NCBI GenBank assembly: GCA_036417435.1
Contig: CM070918.1
Span: 29,581,523 to 29,645,522, forward strand
Source of the DNA: Inia geoffrensis
Taxonomy: Eukaryota; Chordata; Mammalia; Artiodactyla; Iniidae
Direction of reading: 5' to 3'
DNA: 64,000 nt
In this document: piece after piece, positions 12,021 to 22,934 of the stretch
Layout of the letters: every line of letters starts with the position of its first letter
Position numbering within the stretch: the first letter of the stretch is position 1
Program-made: the position numbers and the translations under genes
The notes under the pieces: model-generated
Told to the model about the DNA's origin: nothing
Seen by the model: the letters and a program-made list of their open reading frames with translations, nothing else
The model's database searches: none

Positions 12021-12063
<43 letters not shown>
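12003..12063 (+). repeat. (CG)n(CA)n compound microsatellite
   Basis: Alternating CG runs with one ggg interruption pass directly into about 17 CA units. The tract is almost wholly alternating purine and pyrimidine. Confidence 0.98.
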
Positions 12064-12065
<2 letters not shown>

Positions 12066-13526
12066 CATGGCAGGATAATGCGCCATATGCCCGTGTTCAT
12101 AAAATTTTAAAGGTAAAAGCAGATGAAATTTGATAAATGTGTACACGTGTTGATAGGAACACACACGCCAACACACATGCACGCACATTCCAAAAGGCTG
12201 GGCCTTTTCCTCCCGCCACGGCTCGGCTTTTGCCCGCAGGACCTCCCCACACGCACACCAGGATAAGAGGCGGCCTGCTTCAAGCACGCCATGGCCATGG
12301 CCGCCGGAACATACAAAGAATTCTCTTCTTGAAATTTCGTAGCTTTTTTAAAAACTGTATTCTCTTTGAACCGGAGCCATACTATCCATTACATTGTCAG
12401 CTCGGGGTTTTCCTGTATTGAATGGTTTGTAAAGCACGTTAAGGAATAAGAATCACTTCTGGTCTGGCACAAGAGCACTTAGAATCAGGGGTGAGGAGGG
12501 TCACGGGGAGCGGTGACTATGTATCCAACCCAGCCCTGCTTCATCCCGGGACTTCACCTGCAAGCTGGAAACGGACCCTCCAAGTTGGCTTGTAGGTCCC
12601 ACAAACACCTTCTCACCCTGGTGGCCCTTCTAGTCCTTTTTCCTCTTTTCCAAAGTAAATTGCATTTCAATGGACAAATCGCTTTTCCAAGAGAAGGGTG
12701 CAAGATTCCATTCTCTCAAGCACCTTCACAGACTTCTGGGGACAAAGGCTCCAGAGAGGTGCCTGGCAGGGGAGCCTCAGCCCCAGGTGTCAGCCCTGGG
12801 GGAGGCCAGCGGGGGCTGGATAAGGCTCTGCTGACTTGGCGCAGTCCTTCCCACCAGCAGCCCCAGTGAGAAATCTTAAAGTTTCTGGAGCAGGCTGGCT
12901 CCAAAGCCGCCTGAACCCGATGGGCCAGCAGGGCTGCGTACCTACTAGCTCCTACGTGCCTGGCCCTGGGCTCACCGCATCACGCAGGACATAACGGATA
13001 ATCAGGAGCCACGTGTTGAGTGAAGAAGTGAGTGAAGAAATGGATGGATGATAAGCCCAGGCTGTGGATGAGGCTATCAGGGTCGATCCCATAGGTACAC
13101 TGCTTTTGTTCAGTCCCAAGGCAGGAAGAACAAGGTTCCCCTTCAGAGCTGACTTTGGGGAACCCTCTTCCTCAAAGAGGAGTCTTGGTCCTGGAGGCTG
13201 ATTTATAGACGTGACTTAACCCAGGCCCCAAGGATCCACAGTCCGGAGAGCTGCCTCTGTCCTGACACCGGGCTACAATGTGCCAAGAGGGGGACCACCT
13301 GAGCGGAGGAGTGGCCTGAAGAACTGAGAAGCCGGGAGAGGCATCTTTGCTAGAAGCCCCTTCCATGACCTCACCCTTCTGGACATCACATCTCCACGTA
13401 AAGCTCCCACTAAGCATGCCAGGCCTGTAACTCCAGATCCCTCCGGGAGTTCCCCACCCCCCGCGCCACCGCTGAATCCCCCAGTCCTGACCCTGGATAA
13501 TAGGAATCTACATTTACGTCTGACTA
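12064..13526. other. Unique intron, nothing recognised
   Basis: No interspersed repeat or coding exon was recognised. Confidence 0.45.
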
Positions 13527-13634
13527 CAGTGACCAGCTTGTCCCAGTTTGGGACTTTCCCAATCTTAGCACTGAAACTCCTACATGCCAAGAAGCCCCTC
13601 AGTCCCTGGCAAACCAGGACAGCTGGTCACCCTA
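13525..13634. mobile_element. Short palindromic MITE-like DNA element, about 106 bp
   Basis: Inverted ends gtgaccagcttgtcccagtttg (left) and the complement of caaaccaggacagctggtcac (right) flank a short centre, with TA on both sides (13525-13526 and 13633-13634). This is the layout of a Tc1/mariner-like non-autonomous element. The exact family was not identified. Confidence 0.6.
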
Positions 13635-13649
13635 CACCCACACCCCCTA

Positions 13650-13740
13650 AACTGTGGTCTCCACTAGGGTAGAGCCTGATGTGTGATAGGTGTGCAGTAA
13701 ACAATTGTTTAATCCCTGCATGAATAAATCAAGGCTTTTG
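13650..13740 (+). repeat. Possible L2 3' end fragment
   Basis: The ggtgtgcagtaaacaattg and gcatgaataaatc stretches resemble the L2 tail. Weak. Confidence 0.4.
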
Positions 13741-14244
13741 TTCCTGGGTTCCAACAGGCCTGAGGGAGTATGAAGGTTTTGTGCCTCATCACAGGGCAAA
13801 ACTCCTCAGAGCACGCGCACCAGGGACCGAAGGCAGCAGCACGCCTTGGCTGCACTGGGGGCCTTCAAACACGGCTGCCGGAGCTGGGAGCCAGCTTGCA
13901 GGGACGTCCACCCCACCTTGGAGTCCCTCTTGCTCACCACCTGCAGCGGTCCCTTGACCACCCAGAACCTCCCAGCTCCCTCCTGGCCTGCAAGCCACTT
14001 ACGGGTGGGCACCGACGCTGCTGACCTCTAGGTGACCTTCCTATCCAGCCTCTGCCACCCAACCTCTCTGGCCCCTTTGCTGCCTGAGTCCTCAGACTTG
14101 CCCTTTAAAGGTCAGACAATCGCTGACTGGGTTGTGACGTCTCCTTCCCGGGAGAGGGTGGGAGGGTATTCGGAGTAGAAGAAGAAAATGGCCTCAAATA
14201 CAGGCTTAGCTCTGGTTATGTCAGGAAAGAGACGGGAATGCGGA
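13741..14244. other. Unique intron, nothing recognised
   Basis: No repeat family or coding signal was seen. Confidence 0.4.
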
Positions 14245-14345
14245 TACATTCATTCAAGGAGCACGTCCTATGAGCCCTCCAATCAGAGTCAGGCCCTGGG
14301 AGAACAAAGACGGAAAGTCAAGGTAGGTCCCTGCCCTCCCAAGGC
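14245..14345 (-). repeat. L2 fragment
   Basis: Reverse-complement L2 tail: attcattcaaggagcacgtc, then caggccctgggagaacaaag and aggtaggtccctgccctccc. Confidence 0.65.
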
Positions 14346-14399
14346 GGATGTGCGGGATGGGTGTGTCCAGCTTAGCCACAGGGGCCCGTAACGCACAGC

Positions 14400-14695
14400 T
14401 GGGTACAACCACGCAGTGGAACACCATCGAGCCAGTTCAGGGACGCTGTACGATGATATTCAGCAGTATGGCAAACGGTTTACAATCTGTAGGGAAGTGA
14501 GCGGGGCGGGGGGTGGGCAGCGGACTGCAGTACGAGAATCGGGAAGGATGCATGCCAGAGTGGTTGCCCTGGACCTCTGGATGACGGCTGGGTTTTATTT
14601 TCTTCTTTTGGCTTGTCTTTATTCCATAGATCTTCTACAACAACTTTGTCTACCAAGCATGAAATAAGAAAAACGTATTTTGAAAACAAGGGAGT
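14400..14695 (+). repeat. Ancient L1M 3' region
   Basis: Carries old L1 3' features: accacgcagtggaacacc, a gagtggttgccctggacctc analogue, then ggttttattttcttctttt and a diverged aaataagaaaaa end. Confidence 0.65.
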
Positions 14696-14699
14696 AGGC

Positions 14700-14854
14700 C
14701 AAGTGCTCCTGGGGGCCCCAGAGCGGGAGCCAGACAGCATCTGCGCAGAGGTCAGGGAAGGCTTCCGGGGAGGCCGGAAGGACAGGTCTGGCTTTGCCAA
14801 GGAAGCAGAGTGGGCGGGGGTGGCATTCCAGGCAGAGAATGGCCTGGGCGAGGA
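14700..14854 (-). repeat. L2 internal fragment
   Basis: Contains gtcagggaaggcttccgggg and ggcattccaggcagagaatg, features of the reverse-complement L2 3' region. The L2-like sequence seems to resume after 15153 (gagcataggga), so the block in between looks inserted. Confidence 0.6.
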
Positions 14855-15153
14855 CACAACAGGCTTCAAGGACGATGGCAAACTGTAGCCTTCACCCACT
14901 TATCGCTTACTCATCCCAGATCCAGGGCCAAGACTAGAAGCACTTGCCACGGCTGTGATTTTCCCATTGGCTATATGATTCTCACAACGCTGCTCCCCAG
15001 CACACCATCAGCTCCATCAAGGGAATAACGCCCACCCTGCTCAGCAGGGTGCCCCTGCCTTAGCACAGTGCCCAGAACATAGCAGGTGCTCAAGAAATAG
15101 CTGTTGAAGGAATAAGTAGACTAATAACTGCATCGTCCTTGAAGCCTGTTGTG
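14855..15153 (+). repeat. Local duplication bounded by a 23-bp perfect inverted repeat
   Basis: 14887-14935 is identical to 16277-16325. 14934-15133 matches 16703-16902 with one difference (G at 15117). The two source pieces lie 377 bp apart at the source but are joined here at a shared ct. The block is flanked by 14855-14877 and its exact reverse complement at 15131-15153. The source is an L2 copy 1.4-1.8 kb away. Confidence 0.95.
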
Positions 15154-15985
15154 GAGCATAGGGAGACAGGCTAGAAAATAGGGACAGACCCTGGCCACAA
15201 ACGGCCACTCAAGTAAAGAGGTGAATTTTAGTCTCATGGGCGTTGGAGGCTGACGTCTCTCAGAGCTCTGACCCATCACCAAGCCCCGCCAAACATGAGG
15301 CTACAGTTTGCCTTTGAAGAACTGGTTTCCATCAAACAAGATGGGCAGGGCTGCAGTCCCAAATGAGGCGAAGGCTTCAAATTCTCACCTCCAAGCCGGT
15401 CACTGCCACAATGTCTGGCCAAGCAGACACTGGAACCAGTCTCGTCCCTTCCAACAGGCACTGAGCCTCCCGTCCCACGTTCTAAAGGCATTCCTTGTCT
15501 CAGCTGCCCCGATGTTCCTGACAGAGCAGGTGTGATGGGACCCAGAGCCCCACTTCCCGGAGATGGGCTTCCAGCTGCCAGAGGGACAGCTGCCACTGAA
15601 CACAGAGTCCAGGTATCAAAAGGAAATTGAAACAAATCACCCTGCCACATTTGTTATCATCCATTCATAAAAAATACAAGAGCAAGATGGAAGAAAAACA
15701 GGTCAGTTCAGGGAGATTTACAGTGACTTAGAAATCTAAACATCCCCCGAAGGTCTTTGGACTCCATCTGGCTTCTGAGGGCCAGGTCTGCCTGACCCAG
15801 AAGGGAAGAGGGAGTCCCGACATGCAGAGAGAGTGGGGTTATGGCCTGGGCACCAACGAGGCAATGGTACCTTCAGCCTCACAGCCCAGGTGGCCCAGGC
15901 CACATGACTGCCAGCCCCAAAAGGAAAGCTCATCATCAAAACCCAGACTGACCCACAGATAAGTCCGTTTTCCACAAAGCAGCCT
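15154..15985. other. Intron, mostly unique
   Basis: A short L2-like continuation may be present just after 15153. Otherwise no repeat or coding exon was recognised. Confidence 0.4.
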
Positions 15986-16915
15986 CAGTGATCTATTATA
16001 AACAAATAGCTGATCACGCCACCCCTTGGCTCATCCCTTCAAATGGCTTCTCACAAGTCTTAGGATAAAATCCCCCACTCCTTCCCATGCCATCCAAGGC
16101 CCTATGCAATGTGGCCTCAAAAGACCTCTCAGCCTGATCCCACGCCCTCACCTCACCATTCGCCGGGTACCTACCACCCTGGCCTCCTTGCTGATCTTCC
16201 AACGTGCTGTATCACCTCTGCTTCCCCAGGGCCTTTGCATATGCTTTTCTCTCTGTCTGTATCACTCTTCTCTGTAAGCCTTCACCCACTTATCGCTTAC
16301 TCATCCCAGATCCAGGGCCAAGACTTTTAGAGGCCCTACATATGGAAAAGTGTAGGCTCCACATTCACATAATTCAAATTCAAAAGGGAGAAAAACCACT
16401 AAACTATAAAGTGTAAAGAAAGCTTGAAAAAAAATTTTTTATCGATTCATTTATTTATTTGTGCATCTTCTAATGCTTTTTAAAAAATATCGGAAATCAA
16501 ATTCTTGCAGAAAAACTTTTTTCTCACGTGGGAGTGGCCCTGCCCTACTGATACCTTAAGGACTTAACTTGGATGAAATACAGTTCAGATCTCAGCCGCA
16601 ATGTCACTCCCTCCCGGAAACCCTCCCTGACATCCCACTGCTTCCAGCACCACCACGGAGACAAGATGCAGAGGCCCCTCTCAGCTGTTTCACAGCACCA
16701 CCCTAGAAGCACTTGCCACGGCTGTGATTTTCCCATTGGCTATATGATTCTCACAACGCTGCTCCCCAGCACACCATCAGCTCCATCAAGGGAATAACGC
16801 CCACCCTGCTCAGCAGGGTGCCCCTGCCTTAGCACAGTGCCCAGAACATAGCAGGTGCTCAAGAAATAGCTGTTGAAGGAATAAATAGACTAATAACTGC
16901 ATGAATGAATCAGAT
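15986..16915 (+). repeat. Long L2 copy, interrupted
   Basis: L2 landmarks occur in order: aatggcttctcacaagtcttaggataaaatc-type sequence, then ccagggcctttgcatatgc, tctcagccgcaatgtcactcc, cacagtgcccagaacatagc and the tgaatgaat end. About 250 bp at 16326-16575 is AT-rich and not L2-like. Two pieces of this copy are the source of the duplication at 14887-15133. Confidence 0.85.
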
Positions 16916-17014
16916 GACGGTTCACATTATGAACCCAACTGTCAAAACCAAAAGGAGCCATCAATGAGCTCCTGGGATGAGCCGATTCCCTTCATGAATT
17001 CATATAGTTCTTCC

Positions 17015-17110
17015 AGCAAACATTTACAAGATGCCTACTATGTGCCAGGCCCTGAGGACATAAAGATAAACAAGACAGGACTTATCTTCCAGCAACTCAG
17101 CCCAGAAAAA
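17015..17110 (-). repeat. L2 fragment
   Basis: Reverse-complement L2 tail: cagcaaacatttacaagatg, then cctactatgtgccaggccctg. Confidence 0.75.
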
Positions 17111-17154
17111 ACAGACACATCAAAATCCCAAATGCTCGCTATTTGCAGCAACAT

Positions 17155-17556
17155 ATCATACTAAGTGAAGTTAAGTCAAACAGAGAAAGACAAATATCAC
17201 GTGATATTACTTATATGTGGAATCTAAAAAACTGATACAAATGAACTTATTTACAAAACAGACACAGACTCGCAGACATAGAAAACAAATTTATGGTTAC
17301 CAAAGGGGAAAGGGGGAGAGGGATAAATTAGAGGTTTGGGATTAACATATACACACTACTATACACAAAATAGATAACTAACAAGGACCTACTGTATAGC
17401 ACAGGGAACTATATTCAATACCTTGTAATAACTTACAATGGCAAAGAATCTGAAAAAGAATATATATATATATATATAAAACTGAATCACTCTGCTGTAC
17501 ACCTGAAACTAACACAACATTGTAAATCAACTATACTTCAATTAAAAAGATGTTTT
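17155..17556 (+). mobile_element. L1 3' UTR fragment
   Basis: Features include tcacttatatgtgg-like sequence, agatggttaccaaagggg-type sequence, gtatagcacagggaactat, ctgtacacctgaaactaac and tcaactatacttcaattaaa. A (TA)n run lies at 17459-17478. Typical of cetartiodactyl L1 ends. No coding capacity. Confidence 0.9.
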
Positions 17557-17824
17557 TTTAATGCTCAGTTGCTGTTCCATCCACTCCATCCAGCGGAGCC
17601 TCAGAGCATTGGGAGAAAGCTGAGGAAACAGACATGAACCTCAGAATGCTGCGTCACTTCTGGGTCCCGTCTCCCCACGCTCTCCCGCGAGGTCAGGACG
17701 GTGCTGTCCTCAGCAGGTGCCCCCTGCCTGATGCAGCAGAGGCACATCACTGGGCTTTCTCTCCCTGAAGCAGGGAGGGACGATTAGAACTTGTGTCCAG
17801 GAGGCTCCCTCCTTCATGAAGCAC

Positions 17825-17905
17825 ACACTGATTAGGCACACTGGCCAGGCACAGTGCCAGCCACTGGGGACACGGAGACCAGGCCATGGTCCCTGCCCAC
17901 AACAA
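17825..17905 (-). repeat. L2 fragment
   Basis: Contains ggccaggcacagtgccagcc, then actggggacacggagaccag and tggtccctgccc, the reverse-complement L2 tail. Confidence 0.6.
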
Positions 17906-18334
17906 GAGCCGAGTCCAGCTCAGTGGCTCAACTAGGTGCAGCACTGCCTGGCCTTCAGATGCTGCAAGAATCAGGGAGGTTGCTACTGGCATCTAGTGGG
18001 CAAGGCCAGGGGAGCTGAATGTCCTGCAAAGCAAGGGACAGTCCCTCAGAATGAAGAATTACCTTATTCTAAATGCCTCCCTGAGGTTGGAAATTCTAGT
18101 GCAAATCGACCAGCTATAAACAAACCAACAAACCCTGTCTTCACTTGCATACAATTCCTGGAGAGCAGGGTGCCAAAAATGCAAAGTAAGATAACCTATG
18201 GCCCCAAGAAGTAAGATTTGCCAGATGTGCCCAGCTTTGGCCCCTAGAAAGCCCCAGCTCCCATGAAAACCCTCCTGCCCCACTCCCCACATCCTCCCTG
18301 CCTCCAGAGGTTGCTTAGCAGTCCTAAAGTCCTT
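17906..18334. other. Unique intron, nothing recognised
   Basis: No repeat or coding signal was recognised. Confidence 0.4.
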
Positions 18335-18487
18335 GCCACTCAAAGTATGGTCCCCAGACCACAGCATATCCATCCCCTGGGAGCTTGTAACAAATGCAGA
18401 ATCTTGGCCCCTCCCAGACCTGCTAAATTATAACCTACATTTTCGCAAGATCCCAAGTGATCTATATGCACTTAAAAGTTTGAAAAG
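18335..18487 (+). mobile_element. MER5A-type hAT element
   Basis: Features: actcaaagtatggtccccag, then gggagcttgtaacaaatgc, cagacctgctaaatta and a terminal aaaagtttgaaaagcac. Non-autonomous DNA transposon relic. Confidence 0.85.
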
Positions 18488-19134
18488 CACGCCTGAGGCC
18501 ATTCCAGGACAACCTTCGAGCACTTTCTGTTTAAATATCCCCAGGCGGCAGTTGGCAGAGAGACTCTATCTACCTCTAACACCTCCAATCCCCTGACCCA
18601 TGTTTCTTGCATCCTTGGTGAGAGAAGACATAGCATCTTCATGGAGAGCAGACCAGGTGCCAAAGGACAGGTGTGTGTGTGTGGGGGGGGGGGGGCTCTT
18701 TTCTCCCTACTCAGCTGAAAGGTGGGAAAACCAAGAGAGGAAACCCCCGTGACACTTCAAACACATGTCAGCCTTAAGAAACCCACTTAGGAAAGATTCC
18801 CATATATGCCCCTGGTAGGACAAGGGGTGACACATGTCAGTACAAAGGCATTCTTTTTGTTATTCCTGAGGGACTTGCCAGCCTGAGAGGATCCCAGAAT
18901 GAGTATAAAATGAGAGCTGAAATGTCTTCCTCAGAACCACACCAACACCTGTGCCCCTACCCCTAGAGGTAACTGGGGTGCTTTGGAGTTTTGATCCAAG
19001 TGTAATTTCATGCCTACCCTCCCAGCTGGACTCTAAGCTTCTGGGGAGGCAGGAATCAGACTCCCTTTTGTAGACACCTCAAGCCCCAAAACTGATCGGG
19101 CACATTACTTGATACCAAATAAGTACTGGGGTAA
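18488..19134. other. Intron with a TG/poly-G tract
   Basis: A (TG)n-G(14) run occupies 18671-18694. The rest is unique, with no gene or repeat family recognised. Confidence 0.45.
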
Positions 19135-19250
19135 TGGTTGTGAATGGGATGAGAGGGGCTGGGAGGGCATGGGAATGGGATGAAATGGGATGGGATGGGA
19201 TGGGACAGAATGGGACAGAAGGGAATGGTATGGAATGGAATGGAATAAAG
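19135..19250 (+). repeat. Diverged pentamer repeat, (TGGGA)n grading into (TGGAA)n
   Basis: Imperfect pentamers: gggatgggatgggatggga, then gggacagaatgggacagaag, then ggtatggaatggaatggaat. Resembles the GGAAT-type satellite unit. Confidence 0.9.
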
Positions 19251-19426
19251 TTTGGGCCTAACAATGCCCCCCCCTTCTCTCTACCAACAATGGAAAAAGT
19301 GCTCCTATAGGGAGACGTATATAAGAATGTTTAGTACAGCAAACAATTGGCAACAACCTAAATGCCCATCCTAAATTGGAAACAACCATGGTATATCCAT
19401 GATCTGCAATGCCACACAGCATCAAT

Positions 19427-19743
19427 AAAGAATAAAGGACAGGGCTTCCCTGGTGACGCAGAGGTTGAGAATCTGCCTGCCAATGAAGGGGACACGGGTT
19501 CGAGCCCTGGTCTGGGAAGATCCCACATGCCACGGGGCAACTGGGCCCGTGAGCCACAACTACTGAGCCTGAGCATCTGGAGCCTGTGCTCCGCAACAAG
19601 AGAGGCCGCGACAGTGAGAGGTCCGCGCACCGCGATGAAGAGTGGCCCCCGCTCGCCGCAACTAGAGAAAGCCCTCACACAGAAACGAAGACCCAACACA
19701 GCCCAAAATAAATAAATAAAAATAAATCAATTTATTTAAAAAA
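19427..19743 (+). mobile_element. tRNA-Glu-derived SINE (CHR type), long form
   Basis: The body starts at 19442. The long 3' part has cacaactactgagcctgagc and actagagaaagccctcacac and ends in an (AAAT)n tail. The target duplication aaagaataaagga is at 19427-19439 and, displaced by a second SINE, at 19953-19965. Confidence 0.92.
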
Positions 19744-19960
19744 AGAATAGGGCTTCCCTGGTGGCGCAGTGGTTGAGAGTCCGCCTGCCGATGCAGGGGA
19801 CACGGGTTCGCGCCCCGGTCCGGGGAGATCCCACGTGCCGCGGAGCGGCTGGGCCCGTGAGCCATGGCCGCTGGGCCTGCGCGTCCGGAGCCTGTGCTCC
19901 GCAACGGGAGAGGCCACAACAGTGAGAGGCCCGCGTACCGCAAAAAAAAAAAAAAGAATA
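19741..19960 (+). mobile_element. tRNA-Glu-derived SINE (CHR type), short form, nested
   Basis: The body is 19750-19951, with a duplication aaaagaata at 19741-19749 and 19952-19960. It sits inside the right-hand target duplication of the preceding SINE and is therefore the younger of the two. Confidence 0.93.
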
Positions 19961-20180
19961 AAGGAGATCTATACACCAGCATGGAAAACCCTCCAAGGCA
20001 TAGTACTACGTGGGAAAAAAAAAAAAAAAAAAAAAAAACAAGTTGCAGGATGATAGATCCAATATGGTATTTATTTTTTTAATCAAAAACCAATACAACA
20101 TTGTTTCTATGGATACACATAGACCATATTTCATCGAATCTAAGGAACCATACATAGATTGTAAAATGCACCACGATTTT

Positions 20181-20949
20181 ATGTACTACCAAAAAAGCAA
20201 AACAGAAAACACTGTCAATTAAACCATGACAAGCCATTAACTGTAAGCCTCATCTCAATTTCAGAGAGGTTCAAGTGTGCCTCAGAATCCCCGAAACATG
20301 GTATTGTGTAAACCTGCAGTAGGTCTGGAAGCACGCGAGCCAGAGCGGCGAACGCCATCAGCCTTGGGGTGGGGCAGGGAACAGAAAGAAGATTTAGCCT
20401 TATCTGCGTCTTCGAAATTTCTACAAATAGAATACACTTATGTGTTAATGATATTTAATAACGCCTAAATTTTTTTCTAAATAGAGAGTGACAGAAAGCC
20501 TCATCCCCCCGTCACTTAAAGGTGAAGCAATGCTAACAGTACTGGACCAGTGCGTGAGTCATCGGAGACACAGGGACTTTCCACAGTGATAAGTCAGGGT
20601 GGGGCTTGGGTGGACGGGCCAGGGGGATGCCGCAAAGCTTTGTGGAGAGAAGGAAGTGCTTTTGAATGTCCAGTGGGGAAAGTGTCATGGAAAAAAGAAA
20701 CAACAGGAAGAGGACTGGATTCGGGGAAACGAACAATTCACCATCTACTCACAGGCTAACATCAGGGCTACTTGGGGGGCTGGGGCTGTCCCCCAGAATG
20801 GCTCCTTCACATCTACCCTGGCTGCTCTCTGCGAAAGCAGATTTGGAAAGTCATCATGCCGTACTGAATGCATCACTCACAAGGGATGGCCTCGGACTCA
20901 AGCTTCTAACTCCGCCTGAATATCCAATTCTGCGTGTCAGGGAGAACTG
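20181..20949. other. Unique intron, nothing recognised
   Basis: No repeat family, RNA or coding exon was recognised. Confidence 0.4.
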
Positions 20950-21320
20950 AACCTCAGCCTGCAGCAGCCGCATCACCTTGCCCTGCGCACAAATAAAAAT
21001 AGCTTTGGTGCTCAGAGCCTAGGCTTCCTCGCCTTATCCTCTGGGGTCCCGGAAGCGGAGCAGCCGGCGGATGGAAACCACGTGCGATATCAATACATAA
21101 TGAACAAAGAGGCTCCTCAGAAGCATCCTTGACCTTCCTGCTTTCCTTGACTCCTCCCCTGCCATTGTCCCCAGTGAAGCCGTAAATGGAATGACACTGT
21201 CGAGGGTGGTGATGGCCACAGAGCGCCCTCCTTGTCAATTTCCCCAATACTTAGGCAGTAAATGGTGGCAATCGGAATGATAACCTATTCAATTCTCCAT
21301 CTATGCAAATAAACAAAGTT
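20950..21320. promoter_or_regulatory. Possible conserved intronic element
   Basis: Repeat-free mixed sequence with motifs such as atatcaatacataatgaac and agtgaagccgtaaatggaatg. A regulatory role is a guess from composition and lack of repeats. Confidence 0.3.
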
Positions 21321-22580
21321 TGGGCAGCTCAGGACGTGATGGGAACAGCTACACCCGCCAAGAGCCCAGCCTTGTGCCTGACAAATTTGCTCCTCTGTTC
21401 CCACAATCTGTAGCATTACAGGGCAAGACCACATCACTGACTAGGCACCACATCCCGCAAAAAGGGAAAACCAACAGCCGAACCCCACAGCCAAGGCCCC
21501 AGGCTCCAAGACAAACGTGTGGCTTGAAATCCCCAAAACAAATCCACACAGGAAACTTCCCCTTTTACAAACTGGGGGGCAATCTCCAAAATATGGCTGC
21601 TCAGCAGCATGTAAGCCAGCCCCTGGAGCAGGGGTGATGCAGAGGGTGCTGGTCACTGGCCCCTCCAGACCCACCCTCCACCTCCTCTGCCCGCTCTGTG
21701 CCCAGGGAGGATGCCCAACAGCCTCCTCTGCCTCCTGCTGGGTTCAGCTGATGACTGGAGGCTGGGAGGGGCAGAGTTGGGGCATTTATTCCCCTGGTGA
21801 GTTCACAGGTCATGGGCGCTCTCCTGCAGGGCAGCCCTGTCCGCCAGCTGCTCTCTCCAGGTCCCGGCAAGCGCTCCTCCCCTCTCCCCCTTAGGTTCTC
21901 TGAGGTCCCTGGGATGTCCCCAGTGTTCCCGATCCCAGCTGGCTTCCCTTGGCCCTGCCCAGCTCCATAACAGCCCTTTCAGTCACCCTGTTTGAGCGTG
22001 CCATCTGTTTTCTGTGGGGACCCTGACTAAGAGGGTATATACTTTAAACAATTTTTAAGTAAATATGTTGACAAGGTGTTTGTTAAGACAGTGATAAAAA
22101 GACGTCAGAGGGAGCAGTGTAAAATATGGCATCAGTGAGAGCAATGAGAGATTTTCAAAATCAGGGATGAGACCAGCGGCCCACGGTGAAGGCAGTCAGA
22201 GGACAAAGCCTTTTTCGTTCCTCACTCCCCCGTGCCGGGGTCCCCAGCCCCGACCCCCTGCGACCTGGCTGCACCAGTGTCAGTGGCCACTGCCCTTCTC
22301 CCTGCAACTCTGTCACTCCTTCCATGGGGGCACAACCCCACAAGACACGAACCCTTCTAAAACCCCCCTCCAGGCCTCCTATTTGCCACTCCATTAGGGT
22401 TCCTCAAATCCCACCCCGGGAGCCTTAGGACTTTCCCATGCTCTGCACACCTGCTCTTTCCCCTCGGAGACAGTGGGCTCGCTCCCAGGGCAGGAACCCA
22501 ACTGTACTTATCCACTCCCGTGTGCAGCCCAGGCTGTCATTATGCATTTATCTACTTACCTCGTCATTAGCTGTCTCTCC
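21321..22580. other. Unique intron, nothing recognised
   Basis: No interspersed repeat, RNA or exon was recognised. Open frames here are chance. Confidence 0.4.
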
Positions 22581-22584
22581 TGCA

Positions 22585-22672
22585 GAACAAAAGCTTCCTG
22601 AGGGTGGGAATCTGCTATATCCCTGACACCTAGCCCGGGCCTGGCATGTACTAGGGACTTAACAACAAACTG
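22585..22672 (+). repeat. L2 3' fragment
   Basis: Has agcttcctgagggtgggaat, then cctgacacctagcccgggcc and ctggcatgtactagg, the L2 tail features. Confidence 0.7.
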
Positions 22673-22934
22673 AAGATCCAAAATACAAAATGTCCCTTTC
22701 CTCTGGAAGAGCAGAAGCCACCCTCTGGCTTGTTCTAGGGTCCCAGGAAGCAGGTGGGAAGAACAGCTTCTGGGGCAGGAAGGGAGGGGGAAGGGAGGTG
22801 CGACCTGGAGGTATTTGAAAGGGAGGAAGCTTCCCTCCAGACCAGAGGAGATTGCCCTCAAGACTTCCTGGTCCTCGGCCACCCAAGAGAGTGACAAATG
22901 GAACAACCTGGCACCACCGGGGCCAATTCCAGCA

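Larger units (their letters stand above)
19270..20180. repeat. Ancient L1 remnant split by two nested SINEs
   Basis: Left part 19290-19440 has caacctaaatgcccatcc and tggtatatccatgatctgc. Right part 19961-20180 has agatctatacaccagcatgg and aatatggtatttattttttt. Both resemble an old L1 3' region, and together they form one copy before SINE insertion. Poly-A of about 24 at 20015-20038. Confidence 0.65.

Noticed and set aside
14387..16902. CRISPR-like or tandem repeat array suggested by the repeated segments near 15 and 16.8 kb
   Set aside because: There are only two copies, no regular spacers, and the copies derive from an L2 element.
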